Shown here in pieces: positions 38,374-51,604 of a DNA stretch of 64,000 nt (positions are counted from its first letter, which is position 1; each line of letters starts with the position of its first letter). The stretch covers positions 372,001-436,000 of the forward strand of contig CAJJDP010000029.1 in assembly GCA_905182995.1 (NCBI GenBank). Reading direction: 5' to 3'. A program made the position numbers and the translations under genes. A model generated the notes under the pieces. The model ran no database searches. It saw only the letters and a list, made by a program, of their open reading frames with translations, and was not told the origin of the DNA. The stretch is from Paramecium octaurelia. Lineage: Eukaryota; Ciliophora; Oligohymenophorea; Peniculida; Parameciidae.

Positions 38374-40538
38374 ATGGATTCTATCAATGAGAGATGCACT
38401 AATTCAAGTACATTTCACTCTGTATTTAAGTCAAAAGTAATGAGGAAATTGAAAAACTATGCACTCCTGAATATAATAATTTTATAGACAAGGCAATCTG
38501 TTTGCTGAATAATGGATAAACATTTTAAAAGCTTTTTGTTTGTCAAAATATTCACAAAGCTACTGAGCTTGATTTTTATGTTCCAGAACTTGTAGCATTG
38601 ATGATTGTAAATCTCTATTCCCATTAATTTTAGAGTAAGGTTAAAAGTGAGGACTCATAAGTGATCAAGGAATTAATCAAGGCTCTAAGTGTAATCATCA
38701 CTTTACTCAAAGTACTTATGAGAATTTATAGTAGCAAAATGTGCTAAGCAAAATTAAAGAATAATTTTTGAAGTAACTCTAGGAGTTATGTTTTAATTGT
38801 TACAATACCCCATTTTGTGATTAAGTATGCGAGCTAATGCAAACTCTATCCAAATTTATGGAATTCGATTTCGAACCATATCTACTTATTTTAAATGAAG
38901 ATAGTGTCAGGTATGAAGGATTGAAAGTTATTTAAATGCTCTACTCTGTTATGACCAATGCCTAATAAGTCCAATCATTGAAGCATATAAAATAATGCAT
39001 CGGGAGAAAGAATGAACGTATGTGCAGAATAATCGACCAAGTCATACTCAAACATGATAAACTACTTATGATATTAATTAAAGAGGAGGAGTGGCTGAAG
39101 AATACCATATCGTTGATCTCAGACTTTGACAAATAAGTTAGATTGAGTGGGTGTAGACTATTTCTCAATTCTTGGTTGAAGATGGAAGAATAAGGCTATG
39201 AGGGTCATCTCAAATTTTAAGACACTCTCCAAGATATAATATAATTCATAGAAGATGATCCCAAAATCATCATTTTAGTAGCTTAATGCATTTCAACCAT
39301 TAAAACAGAATCCATTTAATAGGCATTCATGGATTACATAAGACCTTAACCTATTCAAATTGAACTGATTAAGGAGTACTATCAATATATCTATTAATTT
39401 GACTCGAAGATCCGATAACAATACGACGATTTTCTAATTAATCAGGTATCTAATCTAATTGATACCAGTAAAGAGTTTAGTTTTCTTAAACATCTCTCAG
39501 ACGTATACACTCAATTAAGTGAATAAACCCATCAATAACTTCTCGGTTTAGTATTTGGCAATTTAGAGTTGAATTAGATTTTATTCATACCTTATCTACT
39601 TGATATCATCAATAAGGGGAACAGAATCAAAAACAGACAATTAGCTGTTCAATTGCAAAGAACCTTTGACTTTTTAAAAAAGTCTATTTTTCATTTTGAA
39701 TAAAAAGGTCTTTGGTATGAAGTTGAAGAGACTCTCAATATTTTGGAATGCCTGGCTAGTAACTTAAACCTCAAATCTGAATTGAATTCTCTATGTTACT
39801 CATACCTATCGATGGGATCCTAACACATAAGGAAAAAAATCTGTGCATATTTGATAGATTAAATCATAGAAAATTATGATAAAGTTGTACCTCAATTTCT
39901 ATAATTTCTGACTCACACTAATTATTCGTATAGAGTATTATTAATTGACTTTTGTATCTAAATTTGTCGAAAAAGAAGCAGGAATTTTTTCAAACATTGC
40001 AATTTAATTTAAGTGTTACAATTACAAAATGATCCAGTTTATTTGGTTAGAATGAAGTTTGTACAATTAATTTATGAAATGAGACTGCTCTTCTGGAATG
40101 AAGAAAAAGACTTGGTCATTAAATTGCAACAAACATTTCAACAATTTCTAACTGATAAAAAGATCATAGTTTAATAAGTATTCTTTAATATTAATTAATT
40201 AGGTGGCCAAAGAAATTAATCAAAAACTTTAACAAATTCATTTTCATCATCCTGAAACCATAATTAAATAAGACCATGCCAATAGTTTGAAAGAAAATAT
40301 GGAAACTTTCTAACCTAAACATTAAATAAGACTCAAAACTCCGACCAAAAATAACGCTACCTCAAGATTACATACTCCAACAAGTAAAGTTTCTTCGTAA
40401 ACTCCAACTTTAAAAAAATAATAAATTTTGTTTTCTAAACCCCAAACAAAAAGTACTTGCGTTCAACTTCCTAAGGTGCCTCCCAAACAAAATATCTCTA
40501 AGACTTAGTCATTTTAAAAAAATTCTAAAGATTTTTGA
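38374..40538 (+). CDS. HEAT/ARM-like helical repeat protein
   Basis: About 700 residues. Introns at 38712-38731 (20 nt) and 40178-40202 (25 nt), plus an optional 38408-38430 (AAG) if ATG 38374 is used; without it the start is ATG 38394. The body is paired amphipathic helices with HEAT-like phrases (YEGLKVIQMLYSVM, VRLSGCRLFLNSWL, RQLAVQLQRTFDFL, VYLVRMKFVQLIYEMRLLF), resembling PP2A/PP4 regulatory subunits or other alpha-solenoids. The C-terminal 100 residues are Thr/Pro/Lys-rich and disordered. A phosphatase scaffold role is an inference. Confidence 0.78.
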
Positions 40539-40769
40539 TTACGATTGTTCATTGTTTTCCTTGATTAATGATTTTCTTAGATTGTTATAATATTTTATAT
40601 AAGAATTTTTTATAAATTCACTCACTCTAATATCTGGGATTAAACAAGAACATGAACGGTACCTGAAAGATGACTTATTTTAAACACTTTAGCTTCACTA
40701 TCAAGCAATTGTCTAGAAAGAGAAGCTTTAGAATGACCAACTAACCAGGAATTGTTATTCTCAATTTTT

Positions 40770-41075
40770 ATGACTAATATCATGTATAGTATAGGATGTA
40801 TTGATGAATTTAATAGAGTTATGCATGACGATAACCCACATAAAAATTATGGGATTAAATTCACTATACTATTAACAGTGCTTACTTTTCTTGTAAAATA
40901 TTATCATTTTAATTATTATTCAAGAGAAAGAAAATAGTAATCTCGAATATCCAATCCTTTTGAACTTTTCTTAAAAATTCAAAAATATCATAGGGTATTA
41001 TAAGGCTAAGGTTTAATCTAACATTTTTTCTACTTTATATTTGTTTATTTTTTCTGTCTGCTAAAGTGCTCATGA
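40770..41075 (+). CDS. Possible small two-span membrane protein (101 aa)
   Basis: An open frame from ATG 40770 with hydrophobic spans near residues 32-45 (FTILLTVLTFLVKYYHF) and 83-98 (HFFYFIFVYFFCLL). No family recognised; the first 35 residues look protein-like (GCIDEFNRVMHDDNPHKNYG). The frame may continue upstream without an ATG. Confidence 0.35.
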
Positions 41076-41177
41076 TTATAAACTAATAGTAGTTGTCATA
41101 ATAACATTTCTATTAATTTGAATTATAAATTGACAATTATAAATTAAGGATTTGTTTCATTTCTCTAAATTTATTTT

Positions 41178-44100
41178 ATGTTTATATTAACAATTTCTAT
41201 CATTTTTGCCTAGTTTGTTTTTTCAAATTCGTAATGGGAATTCTATTTTAGTAAGTTAACTAATGATTAGATATTTACTCATTATACTGGGTCTTGGGCA
41301 CAAGAGTGCTCTGGAGGGTTTAAATTGCCTTCAAGCTCCACTACTGCAGGATTTATCACTTGTACAACACCTGCCACAAGTTATATTACCTTAAGTAATT
41401 CATTTCCGTCTGCTTAATGTGGCTATTTTTTGAGTTTATCAAATGATCTTTGGATATCTATGGATTTATATTTTCAGAGTACGTGGTCAGCTGAATATTT
41501 TTAGTTTACGTTTGGAGCATTTTCATATACTTATAGGTACACTTCCCCCACAACTTATTCATTTACAACTGGATTTTGTAATAGCTCTCCATATGAGATT
41601 AGAACTTTGAATTTTACTTTTCGTTCCACAGGAACCAATAGTTTGGATAAATTTTAGATTAGCTCTTTTAATACAAATTAAGGACAAGTTTCAGTCAGAA
41701 ATATCTATTTCTCTAAACCACAAGGATGTTATCCATCATGTATATTGTGTTCAGGTCCAAATTATAATTAATGTACAAGTTGTTATTATGGATTACCAAC
41801 AAATAACATTTGCCCAACTTGCCCATCAAATTAATTTTATATGAAGAAGTTAGGATGTTATGATACTTGTGACTTCTCCAATCCATTATTTTAAAATGGG
41901 TTTTGTTAATCTTATCCAAGTATTATTTAATTAATATTTCTTAGTTTAATTATTTGTCTAAAATTCTGTTGGTTATGAGACATCCAGATGGTAGATTATA
42001 TATGACCCTCAACATATAGATACATCTATAGCGATAATTAGTTATTCTTCATATGGAGTATTTAAATTTAATTCTGGTGTCTATAGATATTTTGAGGATT
42101 TGGCTAAATATTATGATTCTACTTGGTTAGTTGGACTGAATATTATAATCATAACTTTTAATGATATTCCACTTAATTGTGGAATCTAGTTTAAGATTAA
42201 TAATACTTATTTCGGGTCTATTTTTAGGAATGCCTCTGGAATTCAAACCCACAAAGTCAAAATATTTAATATTTCAAACTAAGGATCATATCTTTCATAT
42301 ACGTCTTATTAAGTATATGAAATTACTACATATGTTGACATTCCTAAATATTCATTTTTATTTTCAGTCGTTGGAAATTACACGTAAATATTAATTTATT
42401 GAATTTAGTGATGCCACAGCAGGATGGGGAATATATAAAATTTCTCTTTCTTCAGGATATTGTCCCAAGTATTGCATATTGTGTGAAGTATCATTTAAAT
42501 GTAAAATTTGTGAATCTGGATATTATATTTATAGAGATGGTACCTGTACAAATGATTGCTATTATCCATATTAAAGAATATAGGGCTCTTATTGTTATGA
42601 TTACGATGACGAAACGCCTTGTATTATATACATAAATTTTAGACTCTTCATATTTGATTAAGGAACATCTCGATGAAACTGGTGACCCTGAATAATATGC
42701 AAAGTATACTGTAATTTCTCAAAATGGTCCAAACTTTTTGAAAGGATCGGATATCTATTTTTCATATTGGTAAACATATAGAGTCCTTGGAGGACCTTTT
42801 ATATGGGCGTAGGCTAAATTATAAAGGGTTCATGATATCTTATCCCCGCATCACAGTGTCACAATAGCATTTTATATTCTATATGGACCAAATTTCCCTT
42901 CAGATGGGACATTTATATATACGATTGAGAGTAATACACCAGTTGTTAAAACAGCTCCTATTTATACTAGTTCTTATTATGATGGCTCAAAAGTGGATGA
43001 AGTATATGAAAAAATCAATCATAATACAAATACATTAACAATCACTTGGGAATGCTTTGGGCCAAATAATGAACCAATAATGGCATATTGTGGAATCTAT
43101 AATTATTATATTGCCGTTCATAATTGCTAACCTTATTGCTTATAATGTTAGAATTAATCTAGTTGTACTTCATGGAATAGCACTTATGATTCTAATATTG
43201 TTAAACTTTCTTAAGCAGAATGTTTGATTAACCAATATTATGATAAAGAATCAATAAGTTGTAAAGAATGTCCATAATCTTGTTTAACATGCACATCTAA
43301 ATTAGATTGTTAAACATGCAAATCAACTTATACCTAATCTAAATTAGGATGCATTTGCAAAGTGAATCAGTACGAAGAATCAAATCAATGTTTTGATTGT
43401 CCTATTGAATGTAATTAATGTTTAACTTCTACTTACTGTATAGAATGTTTAGTCACTAATAATAGAAATTTTTCAAATGGGTAATGCAATTGCATTGATG
43501 GATATTATCATATTCCATCTACACCTCAATGTTAATTATGCCATTAATTTTGTAAAACTTGTTTTGGACCAACTTCTGATGAATGTTTAACATGCAATAA
43601 TATTGTTAATATTGAAAAAGTAGGATCGACTTGTAGATGTCTAGCAGGGAATTCTTATTAATATACAGCAAATACTTGTTCGTCTTGTCATTCATCGTGC
43701 TTAACATGTTTTAAAAATACTATTGATGGTTGCCTAACCTGCAATCCAAGTTTAAATAGAATATTAAAAGGGTTAAAATGTTTTTGTTTACCCGGTTATT
43801 ACGAATTAAGTGATGCTTGTACAAGTATATTAATATCATATTATAGATTGTCCAACTACAGAAAATTCATCCCTAAGCTAATGTTATAAGCTTTGCAATA
43901 ATAATTAATTGATCTGGCATACTATTACTTGTAGTACTTGCGATACTGGATTTTAATTAATATCAGGAGAATGTCAACCTATTTGTGGAGATTTATAAAT
44001 AAATGGATATGAATAATGTGAAGATAATAATACAATTCTTGATGATTTATGTTATAATTGCTAATTTTAATGTCCAGCTCATTGTTTAACTTGTGATTAA

Positions 44101-47100
44101 TCAACAATCTTTCCTTGTCCTGATATTTGTGGAGATGGAATTATTTCTGGAATTGAAGAATGTGAGGATGGAAATAACACTTAATATGATGGATGTTTTA
44201 ATTGTAAATATTAATGTCCACCTTAATGTACAAAGTGCATAAAAGGACAATGCTTTGAGTGTAATACTGGTGGTTGGCAAACTGATCTAACAGTTACTCC
44301 TTGGAAATGTAAGGAAATTTGTGGAGATGGCTTGATAATTGGAAGTGAATAATGTGATGATGAAAACTCTTTTGATACAGATGGTTGCAAAGATTGTAAG
44401 TATTACTGTAGAATTGGTTGTTCTTCTTGTGATTATACAACCAACAAATGCTTAAGTTGCGAATTCCCTGGGTTTACTCCTATCTCTTACTATTGTAAAA
44501 ATATATGCGGAGATGGCATAATCGCATTAGATCCATCTAATTACTATACAGAGCAATGTGATGATGGCAATACTAAGAATTACGATGGTTGCAGTGATTC
44601 ATGCTAATTATAGTGTTAACTCTCATCTATTTGCACTACCTGCGTAAGTAATAGATGTGAATTATGTGCTGTTGGATATTATCTTTCAAATCAATAAATA
44701 TGTAAACCAATTTGTGGCGATTCGTTGGTTGCAGAAGGTGAATAATGTGAGATAACATCTATACTACCATACAAAGGTTGCTAAAATTGCTTAGCCAAAT
44801 GTCAAAATTCTTGCCTCACTTGTGCTAATACTGGACTTGGCTGTTAAACTTGCAAAACTGGTTATAATAAAGTTGATTATTTATGTTATTCAATCTGTGG
44901 GGATAAAATAATAACTGAAGATGAATAATGTGATGATGGCAATTTGATAATTGGCGATGGATGCCATTTCTGTCAATTTAGTTGCTAGGATTCATGTCTT
45001 AATTGTCTTAAAGGAATCTGTTATGATTGTTAAGAAGGCTATTAATTAAAACTTTCTAAATGTTACCCTATGTGTGAAGATGGTGCTTAGATACAAAATG
45101 AACAATGTTATAGAATAACTTCAATCCAAATTTATCCAAATTGCTAATCTTGTTAATTTACTTGCAATTTTAATTGCATCTTGTGTTAATTTGGTATTTG
45201 TTAGCAATGCAAGGACGGATATGAATTAAATCCTAATCTATAGATTTGTACAGAATCTCTAGAATTTAATTATATTGTAATTGAAAACTGTAATATCTAA
45301 ATTGGGGATAATTGTGTTTCGTGCAAAGATTCTGCCTACTATGAAAAATCTGTTTAGAAGTGTTAGTTAAAAGAAGCACCATTAACTTTTTGTGAATATT
45401 ATCTTAGATTATCTCCTGATTTATATTGTAGTTATTGTATTGATTACTGCGTGTCTTGTAATGAAAATAAATGCCTAAATTGTTAAAGAGGCTACTATTT
45501 AGATGAAAATTTTTCTTGTATCTCATCTTGTGGAGATGGTATACTCGCACATGATGAACAATGTGAAATTTTTGATAAAAATTGCTTAAGTTGTATGCTT
45601 GATGCACCAAAATAATGTGAAAAAAATTTTTAAGACCACTGTTATGAATGCAAACAGGGATATTATTTTAATGAATATTTAAATACTTGTGAATCTGTAT
45701 GTGGAGATGGAATAATAACTCATGATGAAGACTGTGAAGATAATAATTTCATAGAGTTTGATGGTTGCAATCATTGTAAATATTCATGTAGTTAATAATG
45801 TATAAATTGTTTAAATGGAGTATGCTAAGAATGCAAAAGAGATTATTTTCTTAGGGATGGGTTTTGTTATTATGAAGGAACTACCGTAGATTTCTATCGA
45901 TACTGTTAATTAAATTTGAATAGAGATTGCTTAATTTGCGTCAAAGATTATAAATTAAATGAGTATGGTGATTGTGTTCCTGAAAGTTCTGAGAGCTGCA
46001 TTCAATATTATAATAGTTAATGCATTTAATGTGCATAAAAATATGAACTTTATGAAAATCAATGCATTTAATCCTAATAATGTTAAGTAGGCTTATACTT
46101 GGATTAAAACTCATTTATTTGTTAATCTTAATGTGGTGATGGGTATATCACTGAATGGGAAGAGTGCGATGATTAAAATATGGAGCATTTTGATGGTTGC
46201 TATTAGTGTAAATATGAATGCGATGACAATTGTATATAATGTGTATATGGAGAATGTTTACAATGTTCATAAGAATTTAATCTAATTGAGAGTAAATGCT
46301 CATCAAAGTGTTAAGACATTTGTATAAATTGTGTTTAAGGTAGATGTTAGTTATGTAGAAGTGGCTATTTCTTAAATGAATATTTAATTTGTATAATAAT
46401 TGACTGTGAATATGATTTCAGTAGTACTCCATATTGTGGAAATGGCATAATAGAAGATATTGAATAGTGTGATGATTAAAATTTATTAAATGATGATGGT
46501 TGTAACAATTATTGTGAAAAAACTTGTGATGTTAATTGTACACATTGTATTGATGATGTTTGTTTTGAGTGCAAAGAAGGATGGAAATTAGGTTCATTCT
46601 TTTGTGATCCAATTTGTGGAGATTTTATTGTTGTTGGGAATGAGGAATGTGATGACGGAAATTATATTAATTTTGATGGTTGTTTTGAATGTAAATATTA
46701 ATGTAGTCAATCTTGTGAAAACTGTTTGAATGGAATATGTCAATCTTGTTAACTCAATTTTGAATTTGATTAATTAAATAATTCATGTAAACCAATTCAA
46801 ACCTTACTTACAATTTATGAAGAACCAAATTGCAAGTTGTTAGAAGGTAACTAATGTATACTTTGTTAAATTGGATATCTAGATGCAGTTACTAAAACTT
46901 GCATCGTTGATTATAATATGAACCAATGCAATAAAAATTGTAAATCATGTGTACTTTCCGAATGTTTAGAATGTGAATTTGGATATTATGGAACCAAATG
47001 TATACCTAAATGTGGAGATGGTATAATAGTTTAAGAGGAGGAATGCGATGATGGAATTTAATATTAATTAGATGATTGTTTAAATTGTAAATACTAATGT

Positions 47101-49326
47101 CCTCAATATTGTAAATCTTGTGCTTATGGTGATTGTATTTATTGTTTCGCAGGATTCTATTTGGATATAGTGAGCAATACATGTAATTCTGTCTGTGGTG
47201 ATAATATATTGGCAAGTGATGAAGTTTGTGATGATGGCAATGAATTGAGATACGATGGTTGTTTTGAATGTAAATATTAATGTCAAGAAGCGTGCTTGGA
47301 TTGTTAATTTGGAAAATGCATGTTATGTTAACTTCCTTTTATAGTTGTACATACAAAAGGTATGTGTGAAGAAACAAAGTCATGTGAAGATTTAATAGGG
47401 CTGTATTATGATAATGATAGTAATGATTGTTTACCATTATGTGGCGATGAAATTGTGGCAGGTAATGAAGATTGTGAAGATTTAAATAGTATTCCTGATG
47501 ATGGATGCTATAAATGCAAATTTGAGTGCTCAAAAAATTGTCAGATATGCAAAGATAGAGTTTGTATTTAATGCCAAACAAATTATTTGTTAAATAATTA
47601 TCAATGTTTGTTAGATAAATCAAATGTTTCACTTAATTCTAGCATTATCGAAGAACCTGAAGGCAATAATCTTGATACTGAAATAAAAATAGAAACTTAA
47701 ATTAACAGTACAAGTACTGATAGTACAAAAGTAGAATAAAGTTCATGGAAAGAGAATAAGGTATGCCGAGATGATGAATGTGTTTATTCTAAAAAAGCCA
47801 TCATGTAATTGACTTACAATAAATAATTATATGCCCTTTAATATGTTAACATTAATTTTGACTAAGAAGTAAAAATTAAGGATAATATATTAAAAGACAA
47901 ACAACTATTTAATATTAGCATTGCAGATTTAGATACCCAGTATTATAATATTACAATTAATGCAATTTAAGATATTTCATTCGATCCTTCAAATGCATAG
48001 TATTAGGTCTCGATTGAAATATTTTAACAGATTTCTACAAAACCCATTCTTTTAGTTTAATTGAACAAAGATGTTGTTAACTCAAATAATTAAACCATTT
48101 TTAATCCCAGTGAGTCAATAATTCTATAATTACCACAAATAATTTCTGGAGAATAAAAATAGTTATCCATTTATGCTTAATCATCTAACAAAGCATTTAT
48201 GATTGGAGCAATAATTATAAGTGCAGTTTCTTTAGTCTCTGGTTAAAGTTCCTTTGTTATTGAAACACTAAACCTTTTGTAATATTAATCATTCTTACGA
48301 TTTATTAATATCGATTATCCGGAAAACCTTTAAATTTATTTTTAAGCATAAGAGTTGCTATCTCTTACATCTTATTTGAACCTTTTTGAAGCTGATGATT
48401 ATTTAAATTTAATAACAAGAAAAGAAAAATAACTTGAATTAAGTGGAAAATTCCAATAGTATCATGTAGAAGTTGATCTTTTTACGAATATTTTACCACA
48501 ACTTTTTTAAGTGTTAGCATTGTTACCACTATTGTATTTTGCCAAAAATCTTTTTCTTTAATTCTTAAGATTAAGTAAATATATGAAAAGTCTCGAATAT
48601 CAAACAACCATATAATCAAAGATTTTATTTGCAATAATTAGTTTATTACTTAATTTTAAAAACAGCATCACCTAAATAATGAAAATACGATATCTTTAAA
48701 ATTTAAATAAAATGCTCCAACCTATTTACATTAATTCATGGGATTTGATATTTAAAGTGATTTTATAGCTTTACTATAATAGAATAAATAATTTGAGAAG
48801 TATTTTAACTACTTTTTTTGCAATTTCAATATTTTTGATGTGCCTTTGCTTATTACTAAAATTATTTAGTATATGTAGCAATAGTCAGAATAACAAAATT
48901 TAAGTAATTTAATAAGTAAAATTTATTGCCTTAGATATTTCCAGAACAATGTTTTTCCATATTGTATTAATAGAATTCTAAACTGAATAAATTTTGTAAT
49001 TGTTATTAATTTCTTTCAGCAATGTAAGTTCTTTCTATATAACCTACTAATATAAATTATGCTCCAAATCCGACAGGATTATACTATTAATAATCGAAGG
49101 AGTGTTAACAGTATTTAGTTTAAGCTTATTTTTATATTTTGAATTTACTCAGATTGCTATTTCTTATGAAAATAAAGTTACTTTAGGATTTATTTAGATG
49201 TATTTTTTGATAATGTGCCTTGGCATAGTATTTGCAAAGCAACTCTATCCTAAAGTTCAAATTGTTTTGAGATAGATGTGTAAACAAGAGAACGTGAAAG
49301 TTGCTAGCAATAAATTGTTTTCTTGA
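41178..49326 (+). CDS. Giant cysteine-rich surface protein with C-terminal multi-span membrane region (2,684 aa)
   Basis: Introns 41920-41944, 42384-42408, 42621-42642 and 43825-43846 give 8,055 coding bases. A signal peptide (MFILTISIIFAQFVFS) leads into an ectodomain of about 2,150 residues. From about residue 890 this is a chain of furin-like and Myxococcus-type Cys repeats with the recurring phrases CGDG, ECDDGN, YDGC and CKYQC. The last 550 residues include hydrophobic spans (FMIGAIIISAVSLVSG, LPLLYFAKNLFL, LTTFFAISIFLMCLCLLL, LTVFSLSLFLYF, FLIMCLGIVFA). Such proteins are a large ciliate family, probably at the cell or ciliary surface; the ligand is unknown. Confidence 0.88.
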
Positions 49327-49562
49327 GATTAAATAACATTATTACTAAATTTTTACCAGCAATTCTCTTCTATATTTTGAATCATAATTTATTGATTTTA
49401 TTCAATTGATCCATTATTTTCTTAGAATTTATCTCATTTTGCTCATAGAATATATTTAATTTGATTTACATTATATTTATTTAATTACTAAATACGTATA
49501 ATATAAAATTAATTGAATTCAGCTCAAAAGAAGATTATAAAACACTTTAAGATAGATTTAGA

Positions 49563-49889
49563 ATGGGTATTAGGACCACTAAAAATAATGTCCTATCTAT
49601 TTCTGTTGCTAGATTATAATTTTATTTTTTCCTAATTAATAAATATTTCTAAATAACCACTCATTCCAAAGCGTATCAAGTTATTTAGAAGAGATAAATA
49701 TAATTAAGTTGCAAAATGAAAAAATTGTTGAATACATCAATCAGTTATGTCAGATAATCCTTAGTGAAGAGTTCTTTAGGCAATAACTTTGTTGAAGGTG
49801 ATTCAATGAATTTGAGAAGTATAAAGATGAAATTTGGATTCAGAAATACATCTACTTTAATTAATTAAACTGATTTTAGTCTACTCTGA
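49563..49889 (+). CDS. Hypothetical protein (108 aa)
   Basis: An intron-free open frame starting MGIRTTKNNVLSISVARLQ and ending before TGA 49887. The last third (SLVKSSLGNNFVEGDSMNLRS) reads like protein. ATG 49716 is an alternative start giving 57 residues. No family recognised. The 236 bases before it (49327-49562) hold no gene I can see. Confidence 0.4.
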
Positions 49890-50153
49890 GTAATTTTAAG
49901 TTCCAAAACCAAGTATTTTATCCTATATGGAAAATATTTAATTATTCGTAGTATTATATTTAAATTTGTTTTTATAAGCAAATAAAATTAACAGATATGT
50001 AAAAATTATGGAATATCAGGACTATATGCAAGATGGCAAGCAAAAATACTACCTATTTCTGTTAAGCTCTTCTTACAACTCCTACTATAGGCTATTTTAA
50101 AAAAAACCATGGAATTTCAAAAACTAAGAAAGAGTTAGACTTAAAAATATAAA

Positions 50154-51203
50154 TCATTTATTTGAAATTTAATTTTACAGTGATTTAATTTCATTTTCTA
50201 AGTCTTTAATTTTTGATTATTAGTCTTCAGATGATTATTAATAATTTTGACTCAATTCATCTATCCTATCTTATTGATTCAAAGTTTCTTCCTTGTTGTT
50301 TTTTATATAAGTTAGGCTTTCTTCATACTTTGTCTTATAATGGAGATTTTCTTCCATTAACTTTTCATTCTTCTTTTCCATTTCTTTTAATCTCTGCAAT
50401 GTGATTTCTAATGATTCAGTCAAATCCAAGTAAGCCTAATCATTATTGATTTAATTAATAAAATCTCTTTATTAGTCAACTAACTTTTTGAGATCATTAA
50501 CTATTGTTTGATTTTGATTTTTCTCCTAATTTAATTCGTCCAAACGTTGATTAATCAATTTCATTTAATTTTCAGTTGAACTTAATTATTGATACAATTT
50601 TTAATTGTGCTCTTGTAATTTTGTATTGAGCTCTTCTAATTTTGTATTCTGCTCTAGTAATTCTGTATTTTGTTCCTGTAATTTAGTTTAGTGCTCCTAT
50701 AATTTTTTATTGTGCTCTTTTAATTCTACATTGAGCTCTTCTAATCTTGTATTGTGTTCTTATAATTTTGTATTGTGGTCTTATAATTTTTTATTATGCT
50801 CATGTAATTTTGTATTATGGTCGTGTAATTTTGTATTGTGCTCGTGTAATTTTGTATTATGCCCTTATAATTCTGTATTGTGCTCCTCTAATTCTGTATT
50901 ATGCTCTTCTAATTTTTTATTGTACTCTTTTATTTTTTTATTGTTGTCATGTAATTCTGTATTTTGCTCTTGTAATTTTGTATTGTGTTCTTATAATTAT
51001 TTATTCTACTCTTGTAAATCTTAATTGGCATATGAATTTATTATCTATTTATCATCTTAATCGTTGATTTAAAGATCATTCTACTATTAAAATTAGATCA
51101 TGGCTATAGATATATCAGGTAATTGTTAGCTAAATACTTACGAATCCTCAAAAGTATCGATTTATTTATTTTCTTGAACTTCTTGTTTAATTGAATCAGA
51201 CAT
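50154..51203 (-). CDS. Coiled-coil protein with 20 perfect heptads
   Basis: An intron-free frame of exactly 350 codons. Residues 67-206 are twenty consecutive 7-residue units close to N-T-K-L-Q-E-H, with Leu at a fixed core position in all but one unit; the flanks are ordinary coiled coil. This predicts a long parallel rod with Asn at the other core position. It may be a ciliary or cortical filament component, but no homologue is named. The minisatellite structure makes its length prone to change. Confidence 0.85.
50586..51005 (-). repeat. 21-bp minisatellite encoding heptads
   Basis: Twenty tandem 21-bp units, plus-strand form close to TGCTCTTGTAATTTTGTATT, inside the coiled-coil gene. Units differ at one to six bases but never shift frame, so selection keeps the heptad phase. 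Confidence 0.9.
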
Positions 51204-51344
51204 TGTGCAATTTTGGAGTGATTTTTAAATATATTTATTACAATAATAATAACTAATCATATAATATATTTTATTAATGTAGTTCATTCTTAGAGTACTC
51301 TCAATATAAAGATTCTCCAAGATCTTGGTTGACTTTTCTTATTT

Positions 51345-51479
51345 TCAAGATAAAGATTTGAATTTTGTAAATAATTCAATCATTGTTTGAGTGAAAGATT
51401 CATATTCATATTCACAATCATGTATTAATAAATTAACTAATTTGTCATAGAATTCAATTGGCAATAGAGATGATCTCAT
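51345..51479 (-). CDS. Possible small protein (44 aa)
   Basis: A minus-strand frame starting MRSSLLPIEFYDKLVNLL and ending with TGA at 51345. The first 40 residues look protein-like with an acidic Tyr-rich stretch (HDCEYEYESF). Too short to be sure; it may be an exon of something larger. Confidence 0.3.
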   Translation of the reverse strand: MRSSLLPIEFYDKLVNLLIHDCEYEYESFTQTMIELFTKFKSLS

Positions 51480-51604
51480 TGTAGGATCAGATCAGAATCT
51501 TAGAGTTCAATATAGGAATATATTCTAATTTTAATATGAGCATCGAATTTGATTAGATATACTTATTTATAATGTAAATATGATAAACTTCGAGTAAATT
51601 TGAA

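Noticed and set aside
50008-50227. Plus-strand frame beginning MEYQDYMQDGKQKYYLF
   Set aside because: It overlaps the certain 3' end of the minus-strand heptad coiled-coil gene (ends 50154) and has no family support.
50710-51067. Two plus-strand frames of repeated Cys/Ser/Asn or Tyr/Leu/Ile phrases
   Set aside because: They are antisense shadows of the 21-bp heptad minisatellite of the minus-strand gene.
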